Position numbers and translations under genes: made by a program | Assembly (NCBI RefSeq): GCF_003028415.1 | Contig: NZ_PYSV01000019.1 | Location: 5,018 to 69,017 of the forward strand | From: Deinococcus arcticus | GTDB taxonomy: Bacteria > Deinococcota > Deinococci > Deinococcales > Deinococcaceae | Direction: 5' to 3' | Length of the DNA stretch: 64,000 nt | Shown: one piece after another, positions 63,912 to 64,000 of the stretch | Numbering within the stretch: the stretch's first letter is position 1 | Layout: each line of letters opens with the position of its first letter | Notes under the pieces: model-generated | The model's database searches: none | What the model was told of the DNA's origin: nothing | Seen by the model: only the letters and a program-made list of their open reading frames with translations

Positions 63912-63915
63912 GTGC

Positions 63916-64000
63916 ATGACAACCGATGGAAGCGAGCGAGAAATTGCGAATCACAGGGCCGCAAAGGTCCTGATGAAGAACAGAAGGTCAAGAGACGAAG
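63916..64000 (+). CDS. Start of an unidentified gene, truncated by the window end
   Basis: An ATG at 63916 follows GCGAGGTGC (ribosome site about four bases before) and the frame stays open for 28 codons to the end. The visible part (MTTDGSEREIANHRAAKVL...) is polar and basic, with no recognisable family. GC is lower than average here. The consensus promoter upstream supports it being a real gene. Confidence 0.5.
   Translation, partial: MTTDGSEREIANHRAAKVLMKNRRSRDE

Overview
The window is about 70 % GC and reads as a chromosomal segment of a Deinococcus species. The evidence is a set of family-typical proteins (Dps with a basic N-terminal tail, a DR2241-type CbiX/Fe-S protein, the Hen1/Pnkp RNA-repair pair), a 17-bp radiation/desiccation response motif (RDRM) in front of uvrB, many leaderless-looking starts with a TANNNT box 5-10 bases before the start codon, and several families of short structured intergenic repeats. 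No rRNA, tRNA, CRISPR array or transposase was seen.

Layout. 0-6.4 kb: a membrane sensor with degenerate GGDEF, GAF and HD-GYP domains, an M20 amidohydrolase, a small basic protein and an FAD oxidoreductase. 6.4-11.3 kb: a minus-strand pyrimidine operon (leader peptide, pyrR, pyrB, three tandem secreted paralogues, pyrC) with a PyrR-binding loop in its leader. 11.4-14.5 kb: Hsp20, a nucleotidyltransferase-like protein, a phosphatidylserine-decarboxylase-like protein lacking the pyruvoyl serine, and a cyclophilin lipoprotein. 14.5-17.3 kb: divergent lrp-type regulator and alanine dehydrogenase, flanked by inverted copies of a long repeat. 17.5-21.1 kb: ABC exporter, aldo/keto reductase and a secreted protein.

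21.2-29.0 kb is the most striking part. uvrB is interrupted at its ATP-binding P-loop by a 522-residue intein that carries a LAGLIDADG homing endonuclease and an extra XRE helix-turn-helix. An RDRM lies in its upstream region, and the RNA-repair genes pnkp and hen1 run in the opposite direction. 29-33.5 kb: MFS transporter, LysR regulator, an ATP-grasp protein with a possible overlapping leader ORF, and two proteins of unknown function. 33.6-38.3 kb: aceE-aceF (pyruvate dehydrogenase E1 and E2). 38.5-50.2 kb: CbiX/DR2241, M20 and S41 peptidases, an MFS and an APC transporter, an MBL hydrolase, Dps and a DUF4385 protein. 50.4-57 kb: a lone promoter followed at once by a terminator, mobA, aldehyde dehydrogenase with a FadR-like operator, prepilin peptidase, a DUF2330 protein and rimO. 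57.0-58.4 kb is a low-GC island with a lipoprotein gene broken by three single-base frameshifts. 58.4-64 kb: minD-minE-rodA, a DUF937/Ig-like membrane protein, a phosphodiester glycosidase and the start of a truncated gene.

Two repeat families, here called A and B, recur through the window. Each starts with a hairpin, most followed by a T-run; several copies abut, or supply, the stop codon of the preceding gene. The hairpin stems differ between copies but mostly stay paired. They look like dispersed mobile terminators.
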